64,000 nucleotides of DNA from Eulemur rufifrons (lineage: Eukaryota > Chordata > Mammalia > Primates > Lemuridae), in assembly GCF_041146395.1 (NCBI RefSeq), contig NW_027182889.1, positions 620,001-684,000 of the forward strand. The letters run 5' to 3'. Position 1 is the first letter of the stretch, and each line of letters starts with the position of its first letter. The notes under the pieces were generated by a model that was not told the origin of the DNA, searched no databases, and worked only from the letters and a program-made list of their open reading frames with translations. Both the position numbers and the translations under genes were made by a program. Positions 35,640 through 45,705 of the stretch are shown here, in pieces.

Positions 35640-36120
35640 GCTCTGAACAATTAGAAGCCTGCCCTCTGCTGGCTGCTGAGTCACAAAGACCCCCCGCCCC
35701 AGGACCCGGCAACGGAAACAGGAACGCGCAGGCGCGGCTCTCGCGCTGGGGCGGGGCCTCTCAGGGCGGAGCTTCTGCTCCAGGGCTGTGGCTGCAGCAC
35801 TTCCGGCTTCTGAATTAAAGAGGCCGAGGCTGGGGCCGAGCCCGGAGCCCAGAGCCCCAGCGCCAGCTCGGCCTGGGGGCGGGGTCTGGTCCGGCCACCG
35901 CCGCACCCTGGGCAGAGGCTGCGCCCGAGGATCGCGCCGGCTCAGCCACGGTGAGGGAGCGAGGCCCAAGCTGCTGCCCCCGTGTCCCCGAGTCCCAGCT
36001 GCTCCCTCGCTCCGGCGTCCCCTTGAGGCTCCTGCCTTCGCCCACAGCCCCTTATTGCCACCCGCTCGGTTTCCAGTTCCCCCTTCCCCGTGCAGCCCAT
36101 TCACCTGCTGGGGTGAAGCC
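35640..36120. promoter_or_regulatory. second CpG island / candidate promoter
   Basis: A compact GC- and CpG-rich block between an L1 and AT-rich DNA. It contains GCGCAGGCGCG (NRF1-like), CACTTCCGGC (ETS-like) and several GGGGCGGGG boxes. These suggest a TATA-less promoter, possibly active in the plus direction because a donor-like CACGGTGAGG lies at 35,947-35,956. No downstream exon was recognised, so the gene is unknown; it may be an orphan promoter or part of a duplicated gene. Confidence 0.6.
35770..35950 (+). other. possible non-coding first exon
   Basis: Proposed only from the promoter-like context and the donor GTGAGG at 35,951. The start is a guess below the GC boxes. No coding content is recognised. 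Confidence 0.25.
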
Positions 36121-36129
36121 CTTTAGGTA

Positions 36130-37510
36130 GCATCCCCCTTAATCTCCCTTCCTCCCAGTGACAGCCTTTTCCGCGTTCTCTTTGCCACCGTCTCTGCGTC
36201 CTTTAACCCTGACCCTTCCTTCTTTTTCTCTTCCATTTTATCTTTTTCTGTCTTCTGTGATCCTCACTCCTTTCTCCCTGTTTTTTTGCTTTCTTCTCAC
36301 CCCCCTCACGATTTAATCTCCACTGACCCCTCCTCTCCATGTTCCTTCTCCCGTCTGTCCCCTCAGCCAAATTTCCTCCCCCTTATTGGACGTCGTCCTC
36401 GCCCGCTGGCACAGCTGTCCCCATCTCCTTCTCCAGGCTTCAGGGGTCTAAGCAGGAACAATTTGAGGACTGTCTCTTCCCAGGAACTGTAGGGCGGGCA
36501 GATGGGGGTTTGTAGTTTTCTTCTTCCTTTTGTGTTTGGAGAAAGGGGAGCTTGGGGGTGTTGAAGAGAGTCTGGAAGCCTTGTTAGGTACTGTCACGGC
36601 AAAACCTGAGAGATGGTGTGTTACAGCGTGATAAACTGAGGGCCAACATGCATGGTGACACCTTATGAAATATTTACCTTTCTGACAAAAGTAGCTAAAA
36701 AACATTTTGATTTTTTTTTTTTTAATTTTGAGCATCTTTTAGTGGGGAGGAACAGCTTCAGAAATTTAAAAATATTTATTTACAGGCTTGACTATTATAA
36801 CTTAGATAAAATGATTTGGTTTTTTTGGAGGCAGAGACCAGCGGCATTTGAGGACTGACAATCACCTTGCTTGGCACTCGGATTGTGACAACTTCTTTAA
36901 TACCTTCCAAAGGGTTCATTTGTTTTGCCCTCTCTTTTTCAGTTGGGAAAAACTTCTATTTGCAAATTTTCCCCTTCCTGTTTCAAAATAGCTTGAGATT
37001 TCAGTTGGTTTTTTTCATTGAGTTGAATTACACCTGGTTGGCAGTACATTTATTAAAAAACATTGCTCCCAAATATGCAACAGGCTAAATTTTGGTCTCT
37101 GAGAGGGACAGAAATTCTAGTCAAAACAAAATCCCAATAATCATATTCTCCTAGGATGTTAGTCATTTTCTATTTATGGAGATGGCTTCTTTACTTAAGC
37201 CTCATGCACCAACTGCTAGCTTCATCCTTTTCTTCTTCAGCTTCCTCACCTCTCTCAGTCTTCATGGAATCGAAGAGAGGAGCCTGCTTTAAATTAGATT
37301 TTGGCTTAAGGGAATGTTGTAGCTGGGGTGATCTATCCAGAGCACACAAACTTTCTCTGTATCAGCAATAAAGCTGTTTTGCTTTTTTGTCATTCATGTG
37401 TTCACTGGAGTGGCACTTTGCATTTCCTTGAAGAACTTGTCCTTTGCAGCCACAGCTGGGCTAACTGGTGTGGGGGCCTAGCTTTCCCCGAGCTTTTGAA
37501 ATGTCTTCCT
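36130..37510. other. no gene recognised
   Basis: Begins as C/T-rich DNA (36.13-36.45 kb), then AT-rich DNA. No repeat family or exon recognised. Confidence 0.5.
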
Positions 37511-37514
37511 CATT

Positions 37515-37642
37515 TGTTGTAGAGATGGAGTCTGTCTACATTGCCCATGCTGGTCTCAAAACTCCTGACCTCTAGTGATCCTTCTGCCTCAGCTTTCTGA
37601 AGTGCTGGGATTACAGGTGTGAGCCACGGTGCCCACTGGCCA
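37515..37642 (-). mobile_element. Alu arm, antisense, old
   Basis: TTGTAGAGATGGAGTCTG, CCATGCTGGTCTCAAAACTCC, GAAGTGCTGGGATTACAGGTGTGAGCCAC. Only one arm is present. Confidence 0.8.
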
Positions 37643-37931
37643 TGATTTTGACTGTATGTTCTTATTTATAAAATAAGCTAACAAATACTAAATTGTTGGC
37701 ATAAATAATTTGAGGCCTAAAATGATATTTTCTTCCAGAGAAGTCTTACTTTCATTTCTTCCAGGTGCCTGACAACTTATAACCCAAGATCATCTCAATC
37801 TGATTTAGGGACTAAATTCTGAAGCTGAGTTACAGCCCTTCTGGGGAACATGTATTTCTAGGGTTCAAACTTGTTCTCCTCAAGTACAGCCCACTGGGGT
37901 CCGAACTCCCATGCTGAGAATTTACCAAGAC

Positions 37932-37937
37932 CCCATC
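37932..37937. repeat. provirus target-site duplication, left copy
   Basis: CCCATC immediately next to the LTR end TGCGGGGAG; it matches 42,426-42,431. Confidence 0.8.
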
Positions 37938-38879
37938 TGCGGGGAGTTAGCTACGCTCCACACAAAGAGGTATTTTTTTTCTCTTTATTTCGATCATGGT
38001 CTCTAAGTTGACTACTCCAGTTTGCAGGGAGTTAGCTAGGCTCCCTGCAAAGAGGTTTTTTTCTTCAATCAGGTCTCTCAGGCAGGGGTCATCGCAAAGG
38101 ATGAAAAATATAGTAGTAAACAGAAATAAAAGATAAAGTAATGGCAATAATAATACACAGAGCCAAAGATATAGTTTATAAAGTAAAAGTTTATGAAAAT
38201 AGATAAAGGAGGGTACCCAGATGGAAATATTTTACCCGCATAAAATATCTCCCCGACTGAAACTCCACACAGGTATTTTATAGGGTACATACAGGCTCCC
38301 GTTGCCAAGGGCAACAGGATTTGCATACTAACACCAGTTTTGGGGTCAAAGTCTCCTAAAAGGCTACTACAGATCTCTTAACTAACTCTAACTGGGGGAA
38401 CAATGAATTATAAAATCATCTTGGGGCAAACTTGTAAGTTTTATGATAAGGCTATTACTTTAGCAAAAAACAGGGACATCTTGGCTCAGGTGATTGTGTT
38501 CTTGGAGACAGAGATGATCCCAGAAGTCAACATGGGCTGTGCTTTGTGTTAATTACTTGGACCGCATGGTTCCATCTGGGCCCGGCTTGGACATTAGCAT
38601 ATCTATATGATCAGCTCTCATCTCCGGGGGGTCCACCGGTCAGCTCTGGCAACCTTTGGTTCTAAGGGAGGCCTGCCTTGTCTTTCAAAACAGGTGAGAA
38701 CCAAAGGCCTAGTTTACAGCTGTCTCTTTGAAGTGCAGCTTCTACTGACCAGCGAGATGCCCTCCTGAGAAGAGGCAGCTTTTCAACTAACACATAAGCC
38801 TTATTTGACTTCTGAAATCAAATCTTGTCTCCAGAAATACAGAGGGCATTTCTATAACTCAGTATTCTTAGGCTCAACA
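37938..38879 (-). mobile_element. 3' LTR of the provirus (942 bases)
   Basis: On the minus strand it starts TGTTGAGCC at 38,879 and ends ...CTCCCCGCA at 37,938. A TATA-like TATAAAATACC lies near 38,274-38,284. The U3 is about 600 bases, and an AATAAA signal lies near 37,985. The region by the 3' end is partly duplicated: TGCGGGGAGTTAGCT at 37,938 and TGCAGGGAGTTAGCT at 38,023 are 85 bases apart. Confidence 0.88.
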
Positions 38880-39592
38880 GCTCCCCCTTTTTTTATTTTT
38901 TGAAGAAAGTTGATGGAGTTGGACAGCCATCACAGTGAGGCGTTGGTCTCCGGATTCTTGTCTTCTTTGGAGTTTTCTCCAGACTATAAATAAACACAAG
39001 CAAAGGATTAAAATAATGCCAAAAGTTACAACAGTGGAACTCCCATAGATCTTAAGATGATAAAGTGGATCAGCTGACTCTAAACCAGAAGAGATGTCAT
39101 TAATAATGCCAGCTTCAGAGAGCAATTTAAGTTTGTGACTGAAGGTACTTAATATTTCTTGTTGTAAGTTTCCAATCTCTTCAGTCAGATTTGCTTGGTT
39201 ATGTAGACGTTTTCTGATGTTTTCCCAAGGAAACCGAGTTTGATGAGGTGTAACACAAAATTGAGTGATAGTCCAATTGCAATGAAGTCTAAGTTGCTTT
39301 TGTAGACTTCTAACCTGGTCTCCCAACAAGGTGACTGCTTGTGGTAAGTCAGCCACTTGAATAGCTAATTTAGAATCAATTTGATTTTGGGTAGACCATA
39401 ATTGATTTAAATCGTGGTGCCAATTTTGAACAAATTCAGTGGTCTGAACGGTCTGATGCAGAACCACACCTGCGGTGGCCACAGAAGCAGTGACAGCAAT
39501 GATTCCCAAAATAGCTGCTATTAAGAGACCAATAAATCTTTTTGTACATTTAAGAATGTGGTTAGAACATTGCTGGTGTTTCTTGCCAGACT
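38874..39592 (-). pseudogene. env transmembrane subunit, long open frame
   Basis: The frame is open from about 39,592 to a TGA at 38,874-38,876. A hydrophobic fusion-peptide-like run lies near 39.5 kb, followed by a long helical (heptad-like) region and a C-x7-C pair around 39,257-39,281. A strongly hydrophobic membrane span lies around 38,980-39,040, with a basic cytoplasmic tail after it. The pattern matches the transmembrane subunit of betaretrovirus-like elements. The stop codon lies inside the first bases of the 3' LTR. A TGA just upstream of 39,592 separates it from the surface-subunit frame, so the full env is broken. Confidence 0.85.
38880..38897 (-). other. polypurine tract before the 3' LTR
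   Basis: The minus strand reads AAAAAAAGGGGGAGC directly before TGTTGAG, the expected plus-strand primer site of a retrovirus. Confidence 0.75.
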
Positions 39593-39596
39593 CTAT

Positions 39597-39998
39597 TCAT
39601 TTTAACAGGTAACCACAGTCCTGTTCTGGCTTTGAGAATATAAAGTGTTTATAAGGATTGAACTTCATAGAATTGTTAATACAGGTATAATGAGAACAGT
39701 TGTCACAGGTCACTAGGAAAGAAGGTTCGTTATAAACAGCATGTCCAATCATAAATAAGTAAGGCAGTCTAACACAAACTTGAATATAATGAGTAGAATT
39801 TAAATTCAAAGTCCATTCTCGGCTATTGTTTGTATCCAGAGTGTGTGTGCTAATCCAGGCCTGCAAAGGGTGCAAAGCAGCTGATATTTTCCACAACTGA
39901 TCATGAATAGGGCCATCTAAAATACGAGGAGCTGGAGAGCTCATACCATCATTGAGCCATGTAATATGACTTTTAAGGTCAGTGTCTTTTACAGACAT
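39597..39998 (-). pseudogene. env surface subunit, C-terminal part
   Basis: A 133-codon minus frame with several N-x-S/T glycosylation sites and a cysteine cluster (C-D-N-C...C-I-N-N), as in the C-terminal surface region of class II ERV env. The upstream part of env (40.0-40.7 kb) is present only as broken frames. Confidence 0.75.
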
Positions 39999-40715
39999 CG
40001 AGGTGGCAGTTTTATTCCAATGAAGCTTTTTAAAATTGTGAGAGAAGGCAGGATGTCCATAGGGACTCCAGTCTAGGACAACACCATAAGATGTGGACCC
40101 AGCAAGAATGCGCCCCGTGTGAGCTCTACAACTGTCCCATTGTACCCAAGTTTTAGGGTCAGAAATTATTACTTTCTTACAAAGGGGTATATCTGTGGGT
40201 GCAATTTTAGAATGCTCAATAGTGATGTGGCTGGTTGCCAGACATTCTTACCACCATGCTCACCACGCAGATCATGGCAAGAAAAAGATTTACAGATGTT
40301 TGAGGTACAGATGTCCAGTTCAATATCCCGTCTGCTTCTTCGTATGTTCTCTTCAGCTGTCCCCACGTCATGGTCTGTGCCTGACGTGTCTTCCGCTTTT
40401 TCCCCTCGAGTTTCCACTCTGGGTTTGATTCTTCTGTTTAGAATCCAGACTGTTGGTCATCTGTCAAAACACAAGAAAAACTCTCCCCCACACCTTTGCA
40501 CATCCTTTTTTCCATTTATTTTCTACATCATCTTTCCACCAGATAGGCTGGTGAGGGAAAGAGTCTGATTGTGGACTCCTATTCCAATGCTTTTCTATTG
40601 CTGTTAATTTATCTTCCTTACGAATATTCAAAAAATTTTAGGTAAATGAGGCTTGATTTATTCTATCTTTGGGAGACTGTGTACCTCCCCCTTTTTGTTT
40701 TAATAACATGTTTTT

Positions 40716-41135
40716 TTAAAGTTTGATTGTACGTTCTATAATGCCTTGTCCTTGAGGATTATAAGGAATGCCAGTAATGTGTTTGATGTCCCATTTAATA
40801 CAAAAAGCTGTAAAGGAATGACTAGTGTAAGCAGGGCCATTGTCAGTTTTAATGGTGGCTGGGACTCCCATGTATATAAAACAGGAGTGTAAGTGTGAGA
40901 ATATATGTCTAAGAGTTTCTCCAGAGGATGGAGTAGCCATAATAAGACCGGAATAAGTATCTACAGTAACATGTACAACATCTAACTTGACAAATTCAGG
41001 AATATGTGTAACATCCATTTGTCATGATTTATTTGGTGAGAGACCTCGAGGATTAACTCCTGCAGAAAATTTAGGCTGATTAATTAATTGACAAGTGGGA
41101 CAATGAGAAACAATATGTTTGGCTTGATTATTGAT
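40716..41135 (-). pseudogene. integrase: zinc-finger part and catalytic core
   Basis: The minus strand first shows a [10 protein letters not shown] segment (about 41,085-41,120) from the HHCC zinc-binding domain. A stop interrupts the frame, then the core frame (41,018-40,716) begins with M-D-V-T-H. The catalytic triad is visible as aspartate at residue 2, aspartate 59 in K-T-D-N-G-P, and glutamate 95 in G-I-I-E-R-T; the last two are separated by 35 residues (DD35E). The frame stops shortly after, so the C-terminal domain is lost. Confidence 0.88.
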
Positions 41136-41330
41136 TGTATAATTGCATTGACTTTTCTTAAATCAGTTAACATTTGTCATTTGCCAGATTTCTTTTTTAA
41201 TAATATAGGAGAATTTCATGGACTGGTGGACTCCTCTATATGTCCTGCTTGTAATTGTTCTTTTACTAATATTTGAAGAGCACCCAATTTTTTTTTTGTT
41301 TTGTTTTTTTGTTTTAGCGGCCACTGCTGT
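41136..41330 (-). pseudogene. reverse transcriptase N-terminal remnant
   Basis: The minus strand has an E-Q-L-Q-A-G-H-I-E motif and, after frame breaks, an L-T-D-L-R-K-V-N-A motif, both from the first part of retroviral RT. No catalytic YMDD-type box or RNase H follows: the sequence passes within a few codons into the integrase zinc finger. An A-rich stretch (plus-strand T run at 41,287-41,314) interrupts the frame. Confidence 0.8.
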
Positions 41331-41399
41331 CCACATAGGCTTTTGTGATATCCAATTTAAAGCCAGAGCAGAATGGTGCTTTTCAGTAGCAGTGGCCGC

Positions 41400-41864
41400 G
41401 AAAGTATGTGCCTTTGGTGCCTCGAAAGTCTTAGCCCCTTGGCTCCTTTTACCCAAACCAAAACAAGGGTTATAATTCATATTTAGCATAATCTGTTTAG
41501 CAGATGTATTAGGTATACTGACGTATGCTCCCCACTGCTGTAACAAATCTCCTCCTCACAAATTAATAGTGATGTTAGCCACGTAAGGTTTTAAAGTGGC
41601 TGTCTGTCCATCAGGGCCTGAACAATTTAAAATTTGTCCACTTTGAAATATGTCAGTCATCGTTCTTATTCCGGTAAGAACAGTAGGAACTTGTTGTAAA
41701 GGCCAAGCTTTTGGCCAAAAACTTTTAGAAATAATTGTAACATCAGCTCCAGTATCTGTAAGTCTAACAAAAGATTTGCCATTTAACTTAATTTCTAATT
41801 GAGGTCTTTGGTCATTAATAAAAGTTTGCCAATATTGAGCGGTGGATGTAAAAGCCGCTAACAC
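41400..41864 (-). pseudogene. retroviral protease with G-patch tail
   Basis: The frame at 41,864-41,556 contains the active-site motif L-T-D-T-G-A-D near 41,745, preceded by a P-Q-L-E-I-K-L-N-G strand. A frame break near 41,550 separates the C-terminal end, whose L-L-Q-Q-W-G-A and G-L-G-K-R-S-Q-G motifs match the protease end and G-patch of class II retroviruses. Confidence 0.85.
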
Positions 41865-42343
41865 TTTGAATTAGCATTATTAAAAGCCAATATATGTAAC
41901 ATTAAATTTTTCAAGTCAGGCGGACTAACCGTTTTTTGCACAACATCTTGTAGTTCATAAGTTTCATAATAAAACTTATGAAATCTGCATAAGTTTTATT
42001 AACATTTTACACAAGAAAACACAGACTGTTTAGGAGAAGCTATTTTCTCTTATGCTCTAATATAGCACTGTTGAATTTGAGCAATAACTTGATCATCTTT
42101 TTTAAGATCTTAGTTTGTTTTTTTTTTTAAGTTTTTGTTTTTCTTCTTATCAACCTCTCTCAAGGGTGGATCATGCTTCTGGGAATCGTTTACATTAGAA
42201 AGCAGCAGTTCCCAAGCTTAAGGCTGCTGGCTTGAGCCAGGCAGAGAGCTCTTGCTTAAAGTGAAAGTTTACCGCCCCCTTTTTTTTCTTTTTTCTCTTT
42301 TTTAATTTTTGAACTAACACATTTATTTTTTCTTTAAGGCAAA
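41865..42343 (-). pseudogene. degraded upstream provirus region (gag relic)
   Basis: Broken frames only. A lysine-rich stretch and a C-V-K-C-like hint suggest late gag. A 14-bp perfect inverted repeat lies at 41,967-42,001 (TAATAAAACTTATG / CATAAGTTTTATTA). Poly-T tracts at 42.12 and 42.28 kb on the plus strand add to the decay. Confidence 0.45.
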
Positions 42344-42425
42344 GCCTTATTTGACTTCGGAAATCAAATCTTGTCTCCAGAAATACAGGGGGCATTTCTA
42401 TAACTCAGTATTCTTAGGCTCAACA
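42313..42425 (-). mobile_element. 5' LTR remnant
   Basis: 42,344-42,425 matches 38,798-38,879 of the 3' LTR nearly base for base, including the terminal TGTTG. AACTAACACAT at 42,313-42,323 is also shared, with an insertion or deletion between. The rest of the LTR is missing. Confidence 0.85.
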
Positions 42426-42744
42426 CCCATCCCCCTGGCTGCAATGCAATGAAAATGGCCCATGCCCTTCTAGCTTCCCCTCTGCAAATAATACTGGGGG
42501 AAAGTACCCCCAAACACTGGGCATACTTTGAGACTCCTCTTTGTACCCTGATCCAGTAATTCATCATTACCTAGATAACTCATCAGTGCCTTCAAGCAGT
42601 TTTTTTTTTTTTTTTTAAATATTTATTCAGGTTTTCTAGTTGTTCTCAGTGGACGGTTGGCTTGAGTCATCTATACACCTATAACTGGAAACAGAAGTCT
42701 CGCCTGTGTTGTAAAAAGGTATTATATATGTTCACTGGTGGTCA

Positions 42745-43215
42745 TTTTAAAATATATAAACAAATTCTTTGATATGCCTTTCTTTAAGAGGTGGGGTTAA
42801 ATTTCCCTCCCCTTGAGTATGAGTTGCATGTAGTGACCTTCATCTAATAGAATATGGCAAAATGATCAATTGTGACTCCTGAGGGTGGGTCAGAGCAGCT
42901 TCCACCTTGCTGTCTTGCTCAGGGGAAGCCAGCTGCCACAATGTAAAGGGATTCAAAGAGTCCTGTGGAAAGGCCCATGCAGTAAGGCATGAGGCCTCTT
43001 GCCAACAGCCATGTGAATGAGCCATCTTAGGAGACCCTCCAGGCTCAGTGTGGCCTCTGGATACTACGGTCCAGGCCAACTTCTTTACTGCAACATGAAA
43101 GACTCTGAACGCAAACTGCCCAGCTAAGCCAGCCTTGAATCTTAATCTGCAAACTGTGAGATGATGAATGTTAAACTAAGCAATTTTGGGGTAAATGGTT
43201 TTATATTAATAGTAA
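42745..43215 (+). mobile_element. MaLR (MLT1-type) LTR
   Basis: Phrases such as GGAGACCCTCCAGGCTCAGTG, CTGCCCAGCTAAGCCAGCC, TCTGCAAACTGTGAGATGATGAATG and AATTTTGGGGTAAAT fit the 3' half of an MLT1-type ERVL-MaLR LTR. Confidence 0.65.
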
Positions 43216-43351
43216 TATGTTTGTTTTTAAATTTTATATTTTATTATTTTTAATTTAATATTCATTTTATGTGAAAAATGAAACCAATAGCTTAAAATTT
43301 TAAAGTAATATTTAAATAAAAAAGAATATGTTGTATGATCTCTGCTTCCAG

Positions 43352-43478
43352 TTAGGAATAAAAACAAGAGTTTTCTAGAACAGATGAAGTCATTTCCACA
43401 ATACTGTTAACAGATAAGCCATTCAGAAACCCTTTAGGATTTATTCTTACTTCCTGAAGAGCTTCTATAATATGGTCT
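43352..43478 (-). pseudogene. RBM44: RBM44-like terminal coding exon
   Basis: The acceptor TTTGCCTAG precedes a frame starting [11 protein letters not shown], then G-F-L-N-G-L-S and I-V-E-M-T-S-S, ending at TAA (43,352-43,354). Intact in itself. The first base completes an arginine codon left open by the previous exon. A possible AATAAA on the minus strand lies near 43.24 kb. Confidence 0.85.
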
Positions 43479-43614
43479 CTAGGCAAAGTGAAAACATACG
43501 CGAGCATTTGTCTTTTCCAAAGTAACACAATCTGACTATAGCTAAGTTATTGAATGGAACTATGCTTTTACATAAAAAGCTTAAAACCAATTAAAATACA
43601 ATTTTAGTTCTTAC

Positions 43615-43753
43615 CTGCTGACTTCTGGATGTAGTTCAGCCAGTCACTTCATGATCTTGGTGAACGCAAGTTCAGAGTATTTGGAGGTATGAATCTAACA
43701 GGTGCATCAGGTAATAATTTAGCAGATTCAATTTGTTTACAATTCTTGACACC
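43615..43753 (-). pseudogene. RBM44: RBM44-like exon with frameshift and stop
   Basis: The acceptor ATTTAG and donor GTAAGA are good. The frame begins [13 protein letters not shown] and reads to N-T-L-N-L-R. The homologous frame then continues in another register (T-K-I-M-K, stop, L-A-E-L-H-P-E-V-S). Length is 139, 1 modulo 3, where the flanking phases require 2, so bases were lost near 43,660. TGA occurs in both registers (43,649-43,651 and 43,644-43,646). Confidence 0.85.
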
Positions 43754-44569
43754 CTAAATAAGCATTTTAAAAGTTTTCTTAACACCAATACATAGTGATA
43801 ATCCAGCTTATTCAATTAAAATAAATTTTAAAATTATAAATAAAAAAACTGCTCTGAAAATTTTACTTTTAAGATTATTTGTACCAAGTAAATTTACTTC
43901 AGCGGTGTTCAGGGCTATGTATTAAGAAAACATGCCCAACATAATTTTTTATAGTAATGATAAAGTCTATGAGCCTATGTCTAAATCAGCCTTTCTCAAC
44001 TGGGATTCTTCCTCTGAACCACAGAACACAGCAAATGGTGTAACTATTTTCTCAACCCTCCCAAAGACAGGACATAATCAGACCCATTCTAGATGCCAAG
44101 GAGAGGGGTTAACCCATTAAATAAAATGAATGTTTTAGGGTTAGGGTATTAAAGCTTAATTCTTTTAATCAACCCACCTGATAAAGGCTGGTCTGACGAG
44201 TAATTATAAATATTCTATATTTTATTTACTAAATACCGTATGTAATGAACACAAACTACATGCCCAGAATTGTATCACAGGTTATGGGGGGGGGGGAACT
44301 AGTAATATAAAGTGCAGCCTCCTTCACTTGTGAAAGATAAAATTAAAATGATCAATTAGTTACTATTAACCATGCAAGTAGACTATAAATGGTGCGAAAC
44401 CACTGTAAATCCTGTAAAAATTCAACAAAGGAAGGGCTCAGACTTTAAATCCTAGATGAAAAGTCAGGGCAAAATACATAAAATATTAGCTCTGTCACAC
44501 CAGAATATTACATTTTACTTATTGCCATTATCTCTCCCACTAGATTTAAGCTTCATATAAAAGCACAGG

Positions 44570-44660
44570 TGTTTGTCTATTTTGTTCACTGTTGCTTTCC
44601 CAGTTCCTAGAATAATGTACACAGTTGATATGTAATAAATAACTCTTTGTTCAATAAATA
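44570..44660 (+). repeat. L2 3' tail fragment
   Basis: TGTCTATTTTGTTCACTGTTGC, CCCAGTTCCTAGAATAATG and a TCAATAAATAAGTGAA end. Confidence 0.6.
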
Positions 44661-44784
44661 AGTGAAAAGATTGGAATGTGATAGTTTAAAGTGATAGTTG
44701 AAACCACAGGAAAAATGAGCTCTCCAAGAAAAAGCCAAATTACTGGTATGTAACAGCAACGATAATAGCTGTACTTACCGAGTA

Positions 44785-44940
44785 CATCCTCAGTACATTG
44801 TACTAAGAATTTTTCCATATTAAGCTCATTTAAACTTCTAAATGTTTGAGGTATCCTCATTTTAAGACAAAAAGCTCAGAGAGTGAGGTAGCTCTCCCAG
44901 AGTCACAGGATGAGCAGGAGGCAGAGCAAACCTCCATCAT
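44785..44940 (+). repeat. MIR SINE
   Basis: TTAAGCTCATTTAAACTTC, ATCCTCATTTTAAGACAAAAAGCTCAGAG, CTCCCAGAGTCACAGGATGAGCAGG. Confidence 0.65.
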
Positions 44941-45121
44941 TTTCCACATCGTGTTTAAAACCTCAGTGAGGTACAGATGAGGGCATAAAAAAATAAAATG
45001 ACTACATTTTATGGTTTTAATAATTATGAGATAACATTAGCTACAAAAAGTGATGAAAGTATAGTAATTAGTTACTTGTAGAGTAGCACTATTCAAGAAT
45101 AAAGAAGAAAAAAAAGACTGG

Positions 45122-45151
45122 AAAGCAGCAGTCCCCCTACCTTTTTGGCAC
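45122..45151. mobile_element. MER1-type terminal fragment at an exon edge
   Basis: AGCAGTCCCCCTACCTTTTTGGCACC matches the first ~28 bases of the MER1-type copies at 33.34 and 54.25 kb with few changes. It abuts the exon boundary at 45,152. Confidence 0.55.
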
Positions 45152-45225
45152 CATTCATTTCCTTCACAGCCATCTTTATATCACTGTTTCTTGTTTCGTT
45201 TTTTTGGAAAGCAAGAGATGCATAT
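45152..45225 (-). pseudogene. RBM44: RBM44-like RRM exon (RNP1 part)
   Basis: The acceptor CTATTTTAG is followed by a 74-base exon encoding Y-A-S-L-A-F-Q-K-N and M-A-V-K-E-M-N, the third strand and second helix of an RRM. The first base completes an arginine codon from the preceding exon. The sequence after the exon (GTGCCAAAAAGGTAGGGGGA) looks like the end of a MER1-type transposon rather than a usual donor. Confidence 0.85.
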
Positions 45226-45340
45226 CTAAAATAGAAAAGCAGAAAACCAAAAGATTTTTCATTCACTTTAAATTACCTCAAACTTAATTTTGTAATCACT
45301 GGCTCAAATATAGTTTTCACAATAATAAATGCTCTTATAA

Positions 45341-45705
<365 letters not shown>

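Larger units (their letters stand above)
37938..42425 (-). mobile_element. betaretrovirus-like endogenous provirus, deleted
   Basis: Minus-strand provirus bounded by CCCATC at both ends (37,932-37,937 and 42,426-42,431), a 6-base target duplication as class II retroviruses make. The LTR ends are TG...CA on the minus strand. Order along the minus strand: 5' LTR remnant, faint gag region, protease, start of RT, integrase, env surface and env transmembrane, then a purine tract and the 3' LTR. Most of the 5' LTR, the primer-binding site and most of gag are not recognisable, and the RT core and RNase H are deleted. Several frame breaks show it cannot make infectious virus. Another LTR fragment of the same family is at 25.24 kb. 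Confidence 0.92.

Noticed and set aside
35286..36104. Minus-strand 272-codon open frame over the second CpG island
   Set aside because: Its front is compositional GC-rich sequence and its last third is translated from an antisense L1.
40119..40568. Plus-strand 149-codon frame inside the provirus
   Set aside because: It is the antisense of the decayed env upstream region; retroviral gene order and LTRs place the coding strand on minus.
44134..44147. TTAGGGTTAGGGT, a two-copy telomere-like motif
   Set aside because: Two copies are easily chance; no longer interstitial array was seen anywhere in the window.
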